DNA of 64,000 nucleotides from Aaosphaeria pasadenensis (lineage: Eukaryota > Ascomycota > Dothideomycetes > Pleosporales). Below are positions 9,318-20,633 of this stretch, in pieces. The stretch spans positions 434,001 through 498,000 of the forward strand of contig JAKLMB010000023.1 of NCBI GenBank assembly GCA_022813625.1, written 5' to 3'. How positions within the stretch are numbered: the stretch's first letter is position 1; each line of letters starts with the position of its first letter. Both the position numbers and the translations under genes were made by a program. The notes beneath the pieces were generated by a model that was given only the letters and a program-made list of their open reading frames with translations, had not been told where the DNA came from and searched no databases.

Positions 9318-11458
9318 ATGCTACGTTTCAATCCCTTCTTAAAAGCACGCCTGTCGCCTCAGGTTGCGGCCTTTTCCAATCTTATTATTTCACATCCTCC
9401 TCCCTCCTCCTCTTCCTATTTATCCTCCTCCCTAAGATCTTTTACCTCTTCCAACTACCGTTCTTTGGCTTCAGTCGCAAATATGTCTCCCTCTCAAACC
9501 CCACGCTCAGAATCTCCTCGCCTCATCTCCACTGCGTACGTTCTCCCCTACTTGCTCCCGTCATACTCATATCACTGTTCTCCCTTGCTGACCAACTACT
9601 GAAGAACCGGCGACTATGATACCTCCCACACCCCAGAGGTCCGTCAATACCTCAAGACCTACGGCCTCGTCCCCCCTGCTGTCCAGAGCTTCGAGGTGCA
9701 AGCAGAGAGATGTCTGAAGTTGCTGGCAATGAAGACAACCCCAATTGAGAAGTTCCAGTACTTGGTTCACCTCAAGGCCACAAACGTCCACCTTTTCTAC
9801 AGACTGTTGGCAGAGAACATCAAGGTACGCACGATCCAGGAAACAAAGAGGAACAAAAGAGACCCCAAAAGGGTACTATAGACTCCGAATGCTAATACTC
9901 CTCCGCAGGAATTGACTCCCCTCATCTATACCCCCACCGTCGGCGAGGCCTGCGTACGATGGCACGAGATCTTCACACAGCCAGAGGGCATGTACCTCTC
10001 CTACTCAGACCGTGGCAACCTCCGCCAAATCCTGAACAACTGGCCCCAGAACGTTGAGATGACCGTCATCACCGACGGTTCCCGCATCTTGGGTCTTGGT
10101 GACCTTGGTGTGAACGGCATGGGCATTCCCGTTGGCAAGCTCGCTCTCTACACCGCTTGCGCAGGCATCAGGCCTGACGCTACCCTGCCCCTTACCATCG
10201 ATTTGGGCACCAGCAACAAGGCTCTCCGCGAGGATCCTCTCTACATGGGTTCCAGGACCCCCAAGGTGTCTGCGGATGAGGAGCGTGAGTTCTTGGACGA
10301 GCTCATGGAGGCTCTCACCGACCGCTGGCCAGGGTGAGTACTACCACAACACTTCGCTTTGTTGCAGAATAAGGAAACTGATCGCGTGACAGAATCGTCA
10401 TTCAATTCGAGGACTTCAAGAACCCCTTCCCCGCCATCGAGCGCTACCAGAACAAGTACACCATGTTCAACGACGACGTCCAGGGCACTGGCGCCGTCAT
10501 TGTCGGTGGTTTCATCAACGCCGTCAAGGCATCCGGTGTGCCTGCCAAGGACCACCGCGCCGTGTTCCTAGGTGCCGGCAGTGCAGGTGTCGGTGTCGCC
10601 AAGCAGATTGTCGAGTACTTCATCAAGGAGGGCATTCCCGAGGAGGAGGCCCGCAAGAAGTTCTGGTTCGTCGACTCGAACGGTCTGGTCACCCTCGACC
10701 GTGGCGACAAGCTCGCCGAGCACAAGGTCTACTTTGCCCGCGACGACAACAACGGCCGACAGTACCAGTCCCTCGCCCGCCTCATCGACTACGTCCAGCC
10801 CACCATCCTCATGGGTCTGTCCACCATTGGTGGAGCATTCAACCGCGACATCCTCACCAAGATGGCCCAGATCAACGACAGGCCCGTCATCTTCCCTCTC
10901 TCCAACCCCTCTTCCAAGTCGGAGTGCACCTTCGAGGAGGCCGTCCGCCACACCGAGGGCCGCTGCTTGTTCGCCTCGGGATCTCCCTTCCCCTCCATCG
11001 AGTTCGGTGGCAAGCTCCTCACCCCCGGCCAGGGCAACAACATGTATGTGTTCCCCGGTATCGGTCTCGGAGCCATCATCTCCAAGGCGACGAACGTCAC
11101 CCAGGACATGATCTACGCCTCCGCCGAGTCGCTTTCTACCTCTCTGAACGAGCAGGAGGTTGCAGACGGCTGGTTGTACCCCGACATCCGCCGCATCCGC
11201 GAGGTCTCCGTCGTCGTGACCCGTGGTGTCATCCGCGCCGCCCAGAAGAACGGCGTCGACCGCGTTCCCGAGCTCAGGACCCTCTCTGACGAGAAGCTCG
11301 ATGCCTACATCAAGGAGAGGATGTACGACCCTTTCAACGACAAGGAGCACATCAGCGAGGAGCTCGCTCAGCTCATGGCCACCGCTTCCGGTCTCAGCGG
11401 CAGCACCCATGGCATCAACGGCATCGTGAACGGACTCCAGCAGTCCGCCCACTTGTAA
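9318..11458 (+). CDS. MAE1: NAD(P)-dependent malic enzyme, probably mitochondrial
   Basis: Oxidative decarboxylation of L-malate to pyruvate and CO2. Exons: 9318-9535, 9605-9824, 9909-10333 and 10393-11458 (642 aa; introns 69, 84 and 59 bp). The N-terminal ~60 residues are rich in Ser, Arg and hydrophobics and lack acidic residues, like a mitochondrial presequence. A second in-frame ATG at 9483 (MSPSQTPRSE) would remove it. Key motifs: YTPTVGE with the catalytic Tyr near residue 153, GDLGVNGMGIPVGK, the metal-binding FNDDVQGTG near 313-321, and the Rossmann GAGSAGVG at about 348-355. Length and motif order fit eukaryotic malic enzymes. Third codon positions are strongly C/G-biased, which suggests high expression. 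NAD versus NADP preference cannot be settled by eye, although mitochondrial fungal forms usually use NAD. Confidence 0.95.
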
Positions 11459-14400
11459 ATGATCGACCACCAACATAATTCAACATTCCTCCCCCGCGCG
11501 CGGACAGAACAAAAAAAAGTCCTTTACGAAACTAGATTGGGATCTTCACGAAGTAAGAGAGCATTTTTGACACAGGCTTTTCGTCAAAGTTTCATGCATG
11601 TTGTTGTTGTTTTTTCGGTCATTACCGGCGTCCCCCCTGGATTCGATGATTCTGGTTTGGACACGGCAAAAAGACTTGTTGTTAGGATGGATTCGATACC
11701 CCGTTGCACACTCCATCCCTAGTCCTGCATGCACATGATGTCCTCCGCCCAGATCGCCTGGGCGGGGATGAATGTGCACGTCTGGAATCCCATAGTCTTC
11801 TTTTGCTTGCTTGCTTGCTTAGAGCGAACAAATTACGAAACATAATCAATCATTTCATTTCCAATTCATCGCACTCTGAACCATGAATGAACTCGCCATT
11901 ACTCCACACTCAAGCTCGCCATGTGAATGTAAACAAATGACGTCCCAATAAGCACCCGCTGCATGCAGCACACCCCCATGTCAGAAAACCCCATATAAAC
12001 CACCCATGCCCTAACGCACTCTCGCTTCTCGCCGTGGCCGGGCCCGTGAATTACCTCATTCGATGACATGCCTTTGACACGACACGACTTACCTTGACAT
12101 GTGTCAATTGCCCTTTTTCCCCCCCACCCCCAGAGAGAGCTCAGCTCAACTCAACTCAATAACGCGCGCGCGCGCCTAGCTGCGCCTAACTAACACACCT
12201 CGCCTTTCCTCCGCACTCCGCACTCCGCAAGAGCACGATCCCGTTCCCCGCCTGCCTGCGACACATGTTCCCGCCTGCCCGGTCCGCTAGGGAAAGTTCA
12301 GCTCAGCTCATATTCTCGGCGGGGAGGAGCTCCTCCCCTCCGCACTCCGCACTCACTCAAACGGCTATGTTCCGGTATATCCCGAGTTTCCCTCCTCGTT
12401 TTGCGGAATCGAGACATACAAGCCGGGGGAAAGAGGGGGGAGTCACACATGCGTTTGCTTTACCTCGTAGTTTGTAAGTGGGTGTGAGTGGCATGTGAAG
12501 GGCTTTGAGGGGAGGGAGAGGAGAGAGGGGAGGGGGTTTCACATGTAAAACGTCATCGGGAGGAACAGCACTGGGGTTGAAGATGGAATTGTTCGGCTGT
12601 AGGTGTAGGTTTTTGCTCGGGATGGATTGGGTTGTGAGGTTTTATGGCATGAGAGGTGCAGGTTCGGAGACGGGGAGGAACGGAGGGATGAGAGGAGAGG
12701 GGAGGGGGATGTGGTTCCGTCTACAGCCTTTGATATGACGAGTACAGGGTGGATAGATGCCTAGGTACATTGGGATATGAGACGATGCCATGATCAGAGT
12801 GGTTGTTGGAGAAAGGGGGGTGTGTTGTTTCGATTGACATGTGGAGTTTGGGAGTGTGTTTGTGTATGTGTGGATGTATGGGGTGGGATGTCGATGTGAG
12901 GTGAATGTGAGTGTCAACATGGATTTCCATATCCATGTCACGTATTGTGAATCTATGGAGTACTCCGTACGGAGCACTCTATGATTCTACACTACGGCCT
13001 TACGGATTTGCAAATGTCCTACATTCACAGAGTTAGTATCGCTAATCCTGTGTACGTGTACAAGTGCGTTAGCTGTACCAATATGTCTATACGCCCCTAT
13101 GTTCTCGACCATGAACGTCTAACCTCAAGACTTACCTTCCCTCCCACCCCCGAAATGCCGAACATAACAATGTAGTTACGTATCTTCCCATCTTTTGTTT
13201 ACTCTTGTGTCGTTCGGGATTCACGGTAATTACGTGAGACGTGATGTTGTTGATGATGATGATCGTGTTTTCGGGATGAGGGTCTTTGCTTACATACTCA
13301 TACTCGTACGATGATGACAGGTAGCTACGGACGGTGATGGTGCGGTCGCGGACGTGGGCGTGGGTGTGATGGCACGAAAGGTGGAAGGTTAGACTGTTCG
13401 GATGTCCGAAGAGATAAGAAGTTATCTCGAATATGCGGGGTTACAGTTGTTGAGAGATCAAGGGAGGAACTACGTTGTGGTAATGGTTGCGAGTCTGTGG
13501 TGATAGTATAATGGGTGATTAGAGGGATGTTGGATGTTGAGGGATGATGTTGAGTGTTGAGGGGAGATGGTGATGTCGAGGAGTCGTGCTGTTGGGACTG
13601 TTTGGAATGAGGACTCTTTCTGGTTGGAGGGAAGGGGAGGTTCAAACCGTCGGTAGAGGGGTTGTTTAGTTGATTGTCTATCTCTATTCATTTGTTTGTT
13701 TGTTTATTTAGATACTGTTGTAGAGCGTTAGTTGTTCTCTTTGTTGTTTGTACATGTACGATGCTTCATCGTTCGCGGCCTATTCACATCACAACCAATC
13801 CTCTCCACTTATCGGAATAAAAGTACTGCGTATACATGGCCGCTGAAAGAGGAAACTTATCTCAGTTGCAAGTACTACTTCGTATACACTATCTTTTCCC
13901 CCTTAACCAGAATAAATATATTAGGTTCGAGTCAATGATACTGCCCATGGTGCTCTCGATTGGGACAGGCTTGCGAGGAATGGGTGAATAATGTACACGA
14001 GTAGCGTGCGTTCCCTTAACGATAACTAACGCGTGTGGTGTTTATGGCAGGTTTCCCCTTGTGGGATGGGACTAAAGATGGTACGAGTATTCATGTATAG
14101 TGTATGGTGTATGGAGTATGTTTGGTGTGTGGGGGTTTACAGCCGGTGTAATCTTTTTTTGTTGAGGGGGGTCTTGTAAACTAACACATACATGGGCATG
14201 GCTGGGGGTAGAGCTGCGGGAGGGCGGGAGCGGAGAATTTGGGGATGCGGTCGTGCGTGCGTGATGGTCTGTGTTTCGGTCTTGGGATCCGAGATTCAGA
14301 TCAGATCTGACTTGATTTGTATTTAGATCTGGATCTAATTACAGAGTCATGGAGGAGGTGGGTTTGATCAATGGGGATGGTGGATGGTGGATGGGAGTGG

Positions 14401-15870
14401 GGGACTTGGGGAGCTTGGAGGATGGTGGTTTCGTTGAGCCGATGGGAGCCGACATTGTTTTGGTGTTGACTATGGTTTATGACTAAATATGGACTGGATA
14501 CATTTATTGTGGACGACACGTTTGAAAATCATCCAAAACATGTCAAATTTGTTGCGAATAAATTGTCCATTTTCCTAGCGGGAGCTGCGCGTATGAAAAT
14601 TCAAGGAAGTGGTCAAGCACATATCATTCACATCGAATCATATGTCTGATTAGGGTTTAGTCTGCAATTGGTGGATGGTTAGCTCAAGCGACACTGCTCG
14701 TGTATGTTCAAGTATGACTCTTGGGAAAATTCTGGGGGTTTTGTCTGTTTCCCACTTGCTGCGTGTAAAGATTCTGCAAACACTTCCATTGTCGTTGAAA
14801 ACGCACCGTACGGAATAACTTTCGATGGTATTGTATGGATAGTATAATCATGACTGTTGTTATCGTTCAATGCAGTGTACTGTGCATTGCATTATCCAGC
14901 GGCAAGGAGAGAGTTAGCGTTAGCGACGAAGGCCAGTTCGAAAGGTCCAGTGCACTGTTAATTGCATATCTCAGCTCTAGACATATCAATCTGGAGTCGT
15001 TTGGGAGTACAAGACACTCTTTCGAGCTGGGCTTGCGAGACCCCTTATCTCTCAACACCACACCTTAGTTGCAATGTGCTCTGCAACAGTCGAAATTTGT
15101 AAAACTTGCATTAGATGAAATTAATTAAGCTAGATGAGTTGTCGCCCCCCGAAAGTCGTGCTCGAGTCGTTTTTACAACTGTTTAGCTTAACCTCCGACT
15201 ATACCCCAGGATTTGGGTCCGTAGTCTCCAAAATTGCACATGAAAGGCCGATTCAAATACGCATGGACACTTGATTACCTTCATCGGGATGGTCTTGCGA
15301 TCGACTTGCTCCGATAGCACCCGAAGCCGTTGACGCCCTCAGGACATATTTGGGGCCTAGTTTTCGAGGTGTGGCTTGTGAAAGCACTTGCATTGGCTCC
15401 TGACTTATGTCATATCGGAAAGGAGAGGGTGACTCAATCGACTCGATCGATGTTGGCAAGACGAGAAACAAGACCTGAGGCTCAGTGTTTGCGTGCACGG
15501 CTGTAGATGCTGGGTGAAGGGGGCTTCACATGGTCGGACTCTGCATTTGGATGGGCTTGCGATTGAAGGGCCCGATGGCGTCCGATGTTGGTCAGTGACT
15601 GGTGTTTCACGCGCGTGTACTGTGATGGAGGTCTTGTTATTGGAGTCAGAGTCTGAATTGAAGACATGTGCGTACAGTGATAAAAGGTGTAGAAAGGTAC
15701 GGCCAAAAGAGTTATTCCAACAGCTTCAATCATCAATTTGAATCATCAAGTTCAAGAACCTGCATCTCTATCTTCGTTGTTGTCTATATATCTATCTATC
15801 AAAAAGGCGTACAGAACAACCATCAAACCATCAGTGACTTACCACAAGACCAAATCTCAATTTCGTCACA
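11459..15870. other. Long gene-free region downstream of malic enzyme
   Basis: 4.4 kb without a supported coding gene. The left part (11900-12380) is C-rich, with a TGACGT element at 11938, a CCATATAAACC TATA-like site near 11990, a (GC)n tract at 12162-12175, and duplicated CTCAGCTC and CCGCACTCCGCACTCCGC words. From about 12420 to 14520 the plus strand becomes G/T-rich, with a G-quadruplex-type run at 12509-12537 and another at about 14373-14412. A palindromic GGAGTACTCCGTACGGAGCACTC sequence lies near 12957-12979. Open frames on the minus strand (for example around 13325-13690) are low-complexity consequences of that composition. The region could hold non-coding transcripts (inference). 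Confidence 0.5.
15785..15796 (+). promoter_or_regulatory. TATA-like element of the Ser/Pro-rich gene
   Basis: TATATATCTATC lies about 80 bp upstream of the ATG at 15871 and is followed by an A-rich, G-poor leader and a CACAATGG start context. The distance suits a fungal core promoter. Confidence 0.45.
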
Positions 15871-16416
15871 ATGGACACAGACTGGGTCATCCATCCTGAT
15901 GACTTCCACTCCGCAGTGTCTCCCTCATCGTCACTATCGTCATCTTCATCATCATCACGATCACAATCACCACTGCCCTCACCGTCACCCACTATCAACC
16001 GACCCCAATACCCCCAAAGAATCTCATCACGCTCAAGGTCACGCTCACCCACGCAACAACCCTCACCACCAACGCCCACACTCCCACAGCAACTCCAACA
16101 ACAACCCAACGCAACACCCTCCACCTCCTCCTCTTCCTCATCACCGTCCTCCCCCGAACCCCACGACACCCCCTCCACCCACCCCCAACAACCTCATCAT
16201 CACATGGACCTCTCCCCCCCAGGCACCCTAAACATCGACCCCTACCGCGCCCACCTCCGCCGCATCGCAGGCTCTAACCGCCACGTCGCTGTCGCGCTCG
16301 CCTGCGTCCGCGGCGTCTACGACGTCGGGCGCGAGCTCGGGTTCCACGGCGTCAAGAGCGGGTGCGGGTATGCGAATTCGTGGGGGTCGGCAAGGTGGAG
16401 TCGGGAGGAGCGATGA
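15871..16416 (+). CDS. Hypothetical Ser/Pro/Gln-rich protein
   Basis: 181 aa, intronless as read, with a good start context (CACAATGG). Residues 14-110 are low complexity: poly-Ser (from TCN/AGN codons), Arg-Ser pairs, poly-Gln and Pro-rich stretches, presumably disordered. After a His/Pro segment, residues 116-181 look more ordered (IDPYRAHLRRIAG, VALACVRGVYDVGRELG). I do not recognise the family. Support comes from the start context, the TATA-like element upstream and the higher-complexity C-terminus. A spurious open frame in C-rich DNA remains possible. Confidence 0.5.
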   Translation: MDTDWVIHPDDFHSAVSPSSSLSSSSSSSRSQSPLPSPSPTINRPQYPQRISSRSRSRSPTQQPSPPTPTLPQQLQQQPNATPSTSSSSSSPSSPEPHDTPSTHPQQPHHHMDLSPPGTLNIDPYRAHLRRIAGSNRHVAVALACVRGVYDVGRELGFHGVKSGCGYANSWGSARWSREER

Positions 16417-16688
16417 GGTGTGCTCCTCAGTGAGGGGGACGGAAAAGTTTTTGTGGTGTTGAGGGTTGGTTTCTTTTAGCGGGTTTGGAGTTCTTGTGAT
16501 GGTGAAGCAAAAGGGAGGTGAGGGAGTGGTGGTAATGGGTGGTGAGCATGGTTTTGTATATATGTCTATATATAATATGTGACTGGCCTTTTGGTCTTCG
16601 GTCAACTCTCAGTGTGCTGTGCTATGCTATCTATATGTGTATCGTGAAGTGAAAGGACGATTCGTCCCGAGATTATGAAAGATGCAAT

Positions 16689-18293
16689 CTACTGTGTTTT
16701 CTTCTGCGTCTGGGCAGGCCTCAACATCCTGTAACAATCCTTCAAAAACCTCCCCTCAAACATGACAAGCACCGTCAAAGCGAAGACACCCCCAACAGAT
16801 CCCACAGAAACGATCTCCCCTAGCAGACCGTACCTGACCAAGTACTTCTCCGCCGGCCGAGTCCTCATCAGTGTTGGGATGGCAGCCACGGTGACAAGAC
16901 TAAGCACCGTGGGCGAAGTCTCCGTAACATTGAACTGTATCCCCCTCTCCGCGAAGAACCGTTTCACGAACCATGTGTTCCAGACGATTCGCAGGCCCAT
17001 GTTTACAGTGTTGGCGGCAACGACGCCGCTTCCGCCCCAGCCCAGCTGGCCGATGAAGAACCACGCGCTTCCCGCGAAGAGCGCGAAGAACACGCCCATG
17101 AAGATGGATTGGATGTAGAGTTGCTTGTTGGTGGCGACGGCTGCTACGAAGGCTTCCGTGACGCCGTTGATGGCGAGGAAGGGGATGTAGTAGCAGTATG
17201 TCGAGAGGACTTCTGAGGCTGAGGTCGCGGACCATTTGCGTCCTGCTACCAGCGTCAGGAGCAATGGGGCCAAGTGAGGTCCGATGGTGATGGCGAAGAG
17301 TGAGATGATGGCGTAGAGACGGAGGATCATGGATAGGATCCTGGCGGCCTGGGTGAGCTTTTGCTTGTCTTCTGTCGAAGGCGTGGTTGGAGGTGCGTCC
17401 GCGCAGAGTTTGGCGAACAGGTTTCGACTGCTTTCTTCTATCGGCTGGAATACCATTCTCGCGACGAGGCCGCCGTAGTTGGAGGCTAGAGCGTAGGCGC
17501 CTTGGTCGGCTAGAGAGGCAAATGTCGTGATGAGGAGGGAATCTCCTTGCGTGAGGATGTATTTCAAGGCTGATTGGAGGGTGAGAGATCCGGTCAATCG
17601 CAGCAACGGCGCAGATAGATGGTTGAATATCATGGGGTTCTCATTCGTCGAGGCTATTTGCTTTGGACCGAGCGAGAAACGTTCGGCCTTTGCAACTGGC
17701 CACATTTTATATGTGTATACCAGTAGCAACCCCAAAGCGTAGGTTAACTGGCCGATGGCGAAGGGTAGAACCCCAATGTCAAGTCCGACCTTGCTTGCCC
17801 AAATCGCAGATCCACATGTTCCAAAGCAACGAAGCAGTGTAGCAGTGCTTTCGGCCGATGCACGAATCTTGTAAAGCATCTTTTGCTGGACTGCCGAGAA
17901 TGCTGGCTCAGTGAAGAGCTCAATGAAGGTGGCCAGACAATATAAGCATAATGCATCCATGAAATATGGTACGTCTGGAGTATCTGATTGGAGCCATAGT
18001 ATGGCAAGACCATACGCCAGGGGCGTACCAAAGAACACGGCCAGGTAAGAGAGGTTGACGACCGCTTGAACGTTATGGGCTTGACGTTGTAAAGCAACGC
18101 GTAGACTCTCTCTTGCAAAGTACAAGGTAGATATGGAGAATAACTCTAATTGGGCCGATATTCCCAATAGCTCTGGAGAAAGAAAACGCAGTAGGACCTG
18201 ATTGACCGCGAATGTCAGCGCCCTGGAACCAACTTGAAGCAGAATCAGAAAGGTGGCTCCTTTGGCCGATGCAGACACGACAGAGGCCGACAT
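16689..18293 (-). CDS. RFT1: Oligosaccharide translocation protein RFT1
   Basis: 534 aa, intronless, polytopic membrane protein of the ER. RFT1 is essential for N-glycosylation and was long proposed to help flip the Man5GlcNAc2-dolichol intermediate into the ER lumen; its exact activity is debated. The frame extends upstream only through a TTG, so the ATG at 18293 ([19 protein letters not shown]) is chosen; it gives the family's usual N-terminus. Recognisable RFT1 features are [27 protein letters not shown] near residues 17-43, [14 protein letters not shown], about a dozen hydrophobic segments, and a late [17 protein letters not shown] motif. Length suits the family. Head to head with the GNAT gene at 18577, 283 bp apart. 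Confidence 0.93.
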   Translation of the reverse strand: MSASVVSASAKGATFLILLQVGSRALTFAVNQVLLRFLSPELLGISAQLELFSISTLYFARESLRVALQRQAHNVQAVVNLSYLAVFFGTPLAYGLAILWLQSDTPDVPYFMDALCLYCLATFIELFTEPAFSAVQQKMLYKIRASAESTATLLRCFGTCGSAIWASKVGLDIGVLPFAIGQLTYALGLLLVYTYKMWPVAKAERFSLGPKQIASTNENPMIFNHLSAPLLRLTGSLTLQSALKYILTQGDSLLITTFASLADQGAYALASNYGGLVARMVFQPIEESSRNLFAKLCADAPPTTPSTEDKQKLTQAARILSMILRLYAIISLFAITIGPHLAPLLLTLVAGRKWSATSASEVLSTYCYYIPFLAINGVTEAFVAAVATNKQLYIQSIFMGVFFALFAGSAWFFIGQLGWGGSGVVAANTVNMGLRIVWNTWFVKRFFAERGIQFNVTETSPTVLSLVTVAAIPTLMRTRPAEKYLVRYGLLGEIVSVGSVGGVFALTVLVMFEGRFLKDCYRMLRPAQTQKKTQ

Positions 18294-18576
18294 ATCGGCG
18301 GAGCGGTCAGGGGAAATGCTCAAGTATGCCAAAATCGGAATAATACTATTGCGAAAATGAGCAAAGATTCATGGTCTGTCCGTTTGAGGCTGAAATGTCG
18401 GAGCAGTGATGAGCTGTGGTTGGAGCTCACACCGACTTCTGCGCCCAAAATAGCATTAGCGTCTTTCCCCCGCGACGGGACGGAAAGATAAACGACGCAC
18501 GTTGATTCAAAACCATATAGCTCCCAACTATCGCAAATCAACATGACTGCTCAAATACTTGCGCGAACCAGGAATC
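18294..18576. promoter_or_regulatory. Shared promoter region between RFT1 and GNAT genes
   Basis: The two start codons are 283 bp apart on opposite strands, so the interval must hold both promoters. It contains a CCGCGACGGGACGG GC-rich stretch near 18470 and no clear TATA box. Confidence 0.5.
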
Positions 18577-19237
18577 ATGGTGCTCGTAGACCCGGCGATT
18601 ACGGCTAAGACGGAGAGGCTGCTCATACGGCCTCTTCTAATGGAGGATGCTGTCGACATCAACATTATGAGATCCAACCCAGAGGTTATGAAGCACACGT
18701 ACGTCTCTAGCAAGTCACGTTCAGACGCTGTACTGATATATCTGTAGACCAATTATCGCCTCCGATGATCTCGACAAATCCAAAGCCTGGATCCAAGGCT
18801 GCCACGACCGTGACAATTGCTGGAACTTCGGGATGGAACTCCTCCCTTCCGCACCTCAATGGAGCCCCGATGGACCACGCGTTATAGGGTTGATAGGAGC
18901 CGTGCGGGCCCCAGAAGTCGGATACATGTTGAACCCCAACTATTGGGGTAAAGGATATGCGACCGAAGCGCTGCGTGCCTTTCTACCGCTCTTCTTCGAT
19001 CACTTCTCAGGAGGGGAGTACATTAGGTACGAATATGCCGAGGCTTTGACGGACCCAGAACTGGTTGCGAGCCAGAACGTGTTACAAAAGGCTGGGTTCA
19101 CTTTACTGGAGAAAAGAGAGAAGGACTTTGAAAATCCTGTACTTGGCTGGAGGGACACACTGGTCTTCCGCTGCCCGCGACCAGGTGGGTCCGTTGAGGA
19201 AGCTCCTTCGACGACTGTTCCCGCTGGAGTCGCATGA
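18577..19237 (+). CDS. GNAT-family N-acetyltransferase
   Basis: Exons 18577-18698 and 18748-19237, with a 49-bp intron (GTACGT...CTGTAG) and a protein of 203 aa. The frame opens further upstream only with a TTG, so ATG 18577 (MVLVDPAITAKTERLLIRPL) is used. The TERLLIRPLLMEDAVDI start, the GYMLNPNYWGKGYATEAL acetyl-CoA-binding segment (residues about 107-124) and the late SQNVLQKAGFTLLEK motif are those of the RimJ/RimL-like branch of the GNAT fold. It transfers an acetyl group from acetyl-CoA to an amine. The substrate cannot be told; related fungal proteins are poorly characterised. Confidence 0.88.
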
Positions 19238-20633
19238 ACGCAGTTCACATGAACACCCGTTTATTGCGGCACATTTCGAAGCATACTGTGCCCCTTGATA
19301 GATGCTTGCGATAGTGCATCAAACATCTTTTGCTCACATGAGCATACCAGATGGGATGTTCTATTGAGGGTCGTCTCTCCTCTGCGTCAACTCCTCTGAA
19401 TCAACGTCCATCATGCTCACTATAGCCAGTGGCGAACAAACTACTACAGTCATATAGTACATCATTTCTCTTCTTCTGAGTCATAGATATTGAATGTCCC
19501 CTATCGCTGCCGTTATTTTAATACCAGGGCTCGTGGCGTTGTTACGGCTGAACAATGTCTATGCGAATCACATTGGAATTCTCTACATCATAATGGAGCT
19601 GAGCTTCTAGTCACGCATTCCCAGCCTTGTGCGCCGCTTTCTATTTGATTATTCTGCCCTTGCACGCTGCAGCTGTCCCAAACAGATGTTCATGTAGTGG
19701 TCGCCTAAACCCCGCGTATAGATCTGAGATCGCAACAATAAGATATCCTCCTAGCATTGTCTATACCAGGATACAATGCGTAGATCATTACGTTCTAATG
19801 ATCTACATTGAATCTTCTGACTGCTCATAGATCAAGTGCAATGTTCTCAATAATCATTTAAGTTACATGATCTAATCCCAACCTCACATCAGCTTTAGGC
19901 TCTATTTTCTGGCCTCCATCTTCAAATGCATATTGAGGCGCAGGCGCAGTGCCCTACCACATTGGCCCACCCTCCCAAACCCACAGCCTCAAGACACTCT
20001 TTTCGTCAAAACGGCCCCTCAGCACTCGGGACTCGGCTACGCGCAATTCGCATGGTGCGGCCTACTTACGCTCTGATTCGAGGGTTAGGCTGCCAGAGCT
20101 GACCGTGCCCGCAACGCCCCTGCCCAATCTACAACTTACACAGCAAGGCGCCCTTTCTAAGAGGCCGCCTGGTCTGTATTTGCTCGTGTCCTCGACCCTC
20201 CTTATCGAGTTTCTAATTGCGAAACTGCCTACAGTGACGTTGAACGATATATAGAATAGGTGTCAGTTGACCAAGGATGAGTGTTGTGAAACACCATTTT
20301 CGACTTACAGATTGTTTGCATTACGCATATGTGCCATCCAACTCACAGCCTTGCCTTGCCTCTCGCACCAGGCAGACGCTTCACGCTGCGACTCTCGCAC
20401 TTGAAACGCCCCTCAACTTTTAGTACTTGATGTATTAGCCACGCCGCAGAATTGAATCCTTCTTCACCGCAACTTTCAGCTGAACAAGATATCGTGCCAA
20501 ATTTCGATACAACCAAGAACCGAACTCGGGACAACTGCCAGAGCTGTTTGAAGCACAGAACATAGCATCACCGCGTATAGCGACCAGCAAGGATCATTAC
20601 AGCGCGACTACAGAAGCCTTACACAGCAGAGAG
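19238..20633. other. Intergenic region
   Basis: 1.4 kb between the GNAT gene and the patatin-like gene, with no supported coding frame. The left part is AT-rich with repeated TAGATC/GATCTA words (19720-19875). The right part should hold the patatin promoter and leader. Nothing else was recognised. Confidence 0.5.

Noticed and set aside
10568..11476. 302-residue open frame antisense to malic enzyme
   Set aside because: It mirrors the strongly C/G-biased third positions of the malic enzyme codons. Its product is Val/Gly/Leu/Asp repetitive and has no family features.
13921..13970. GGTTCGAGTC resembling a tRNA B box
   Set aside because: No A box, acceptor-stem pairing or anticodon loop could be built around it. 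No other tRNA candidate was found on either strand by eye.
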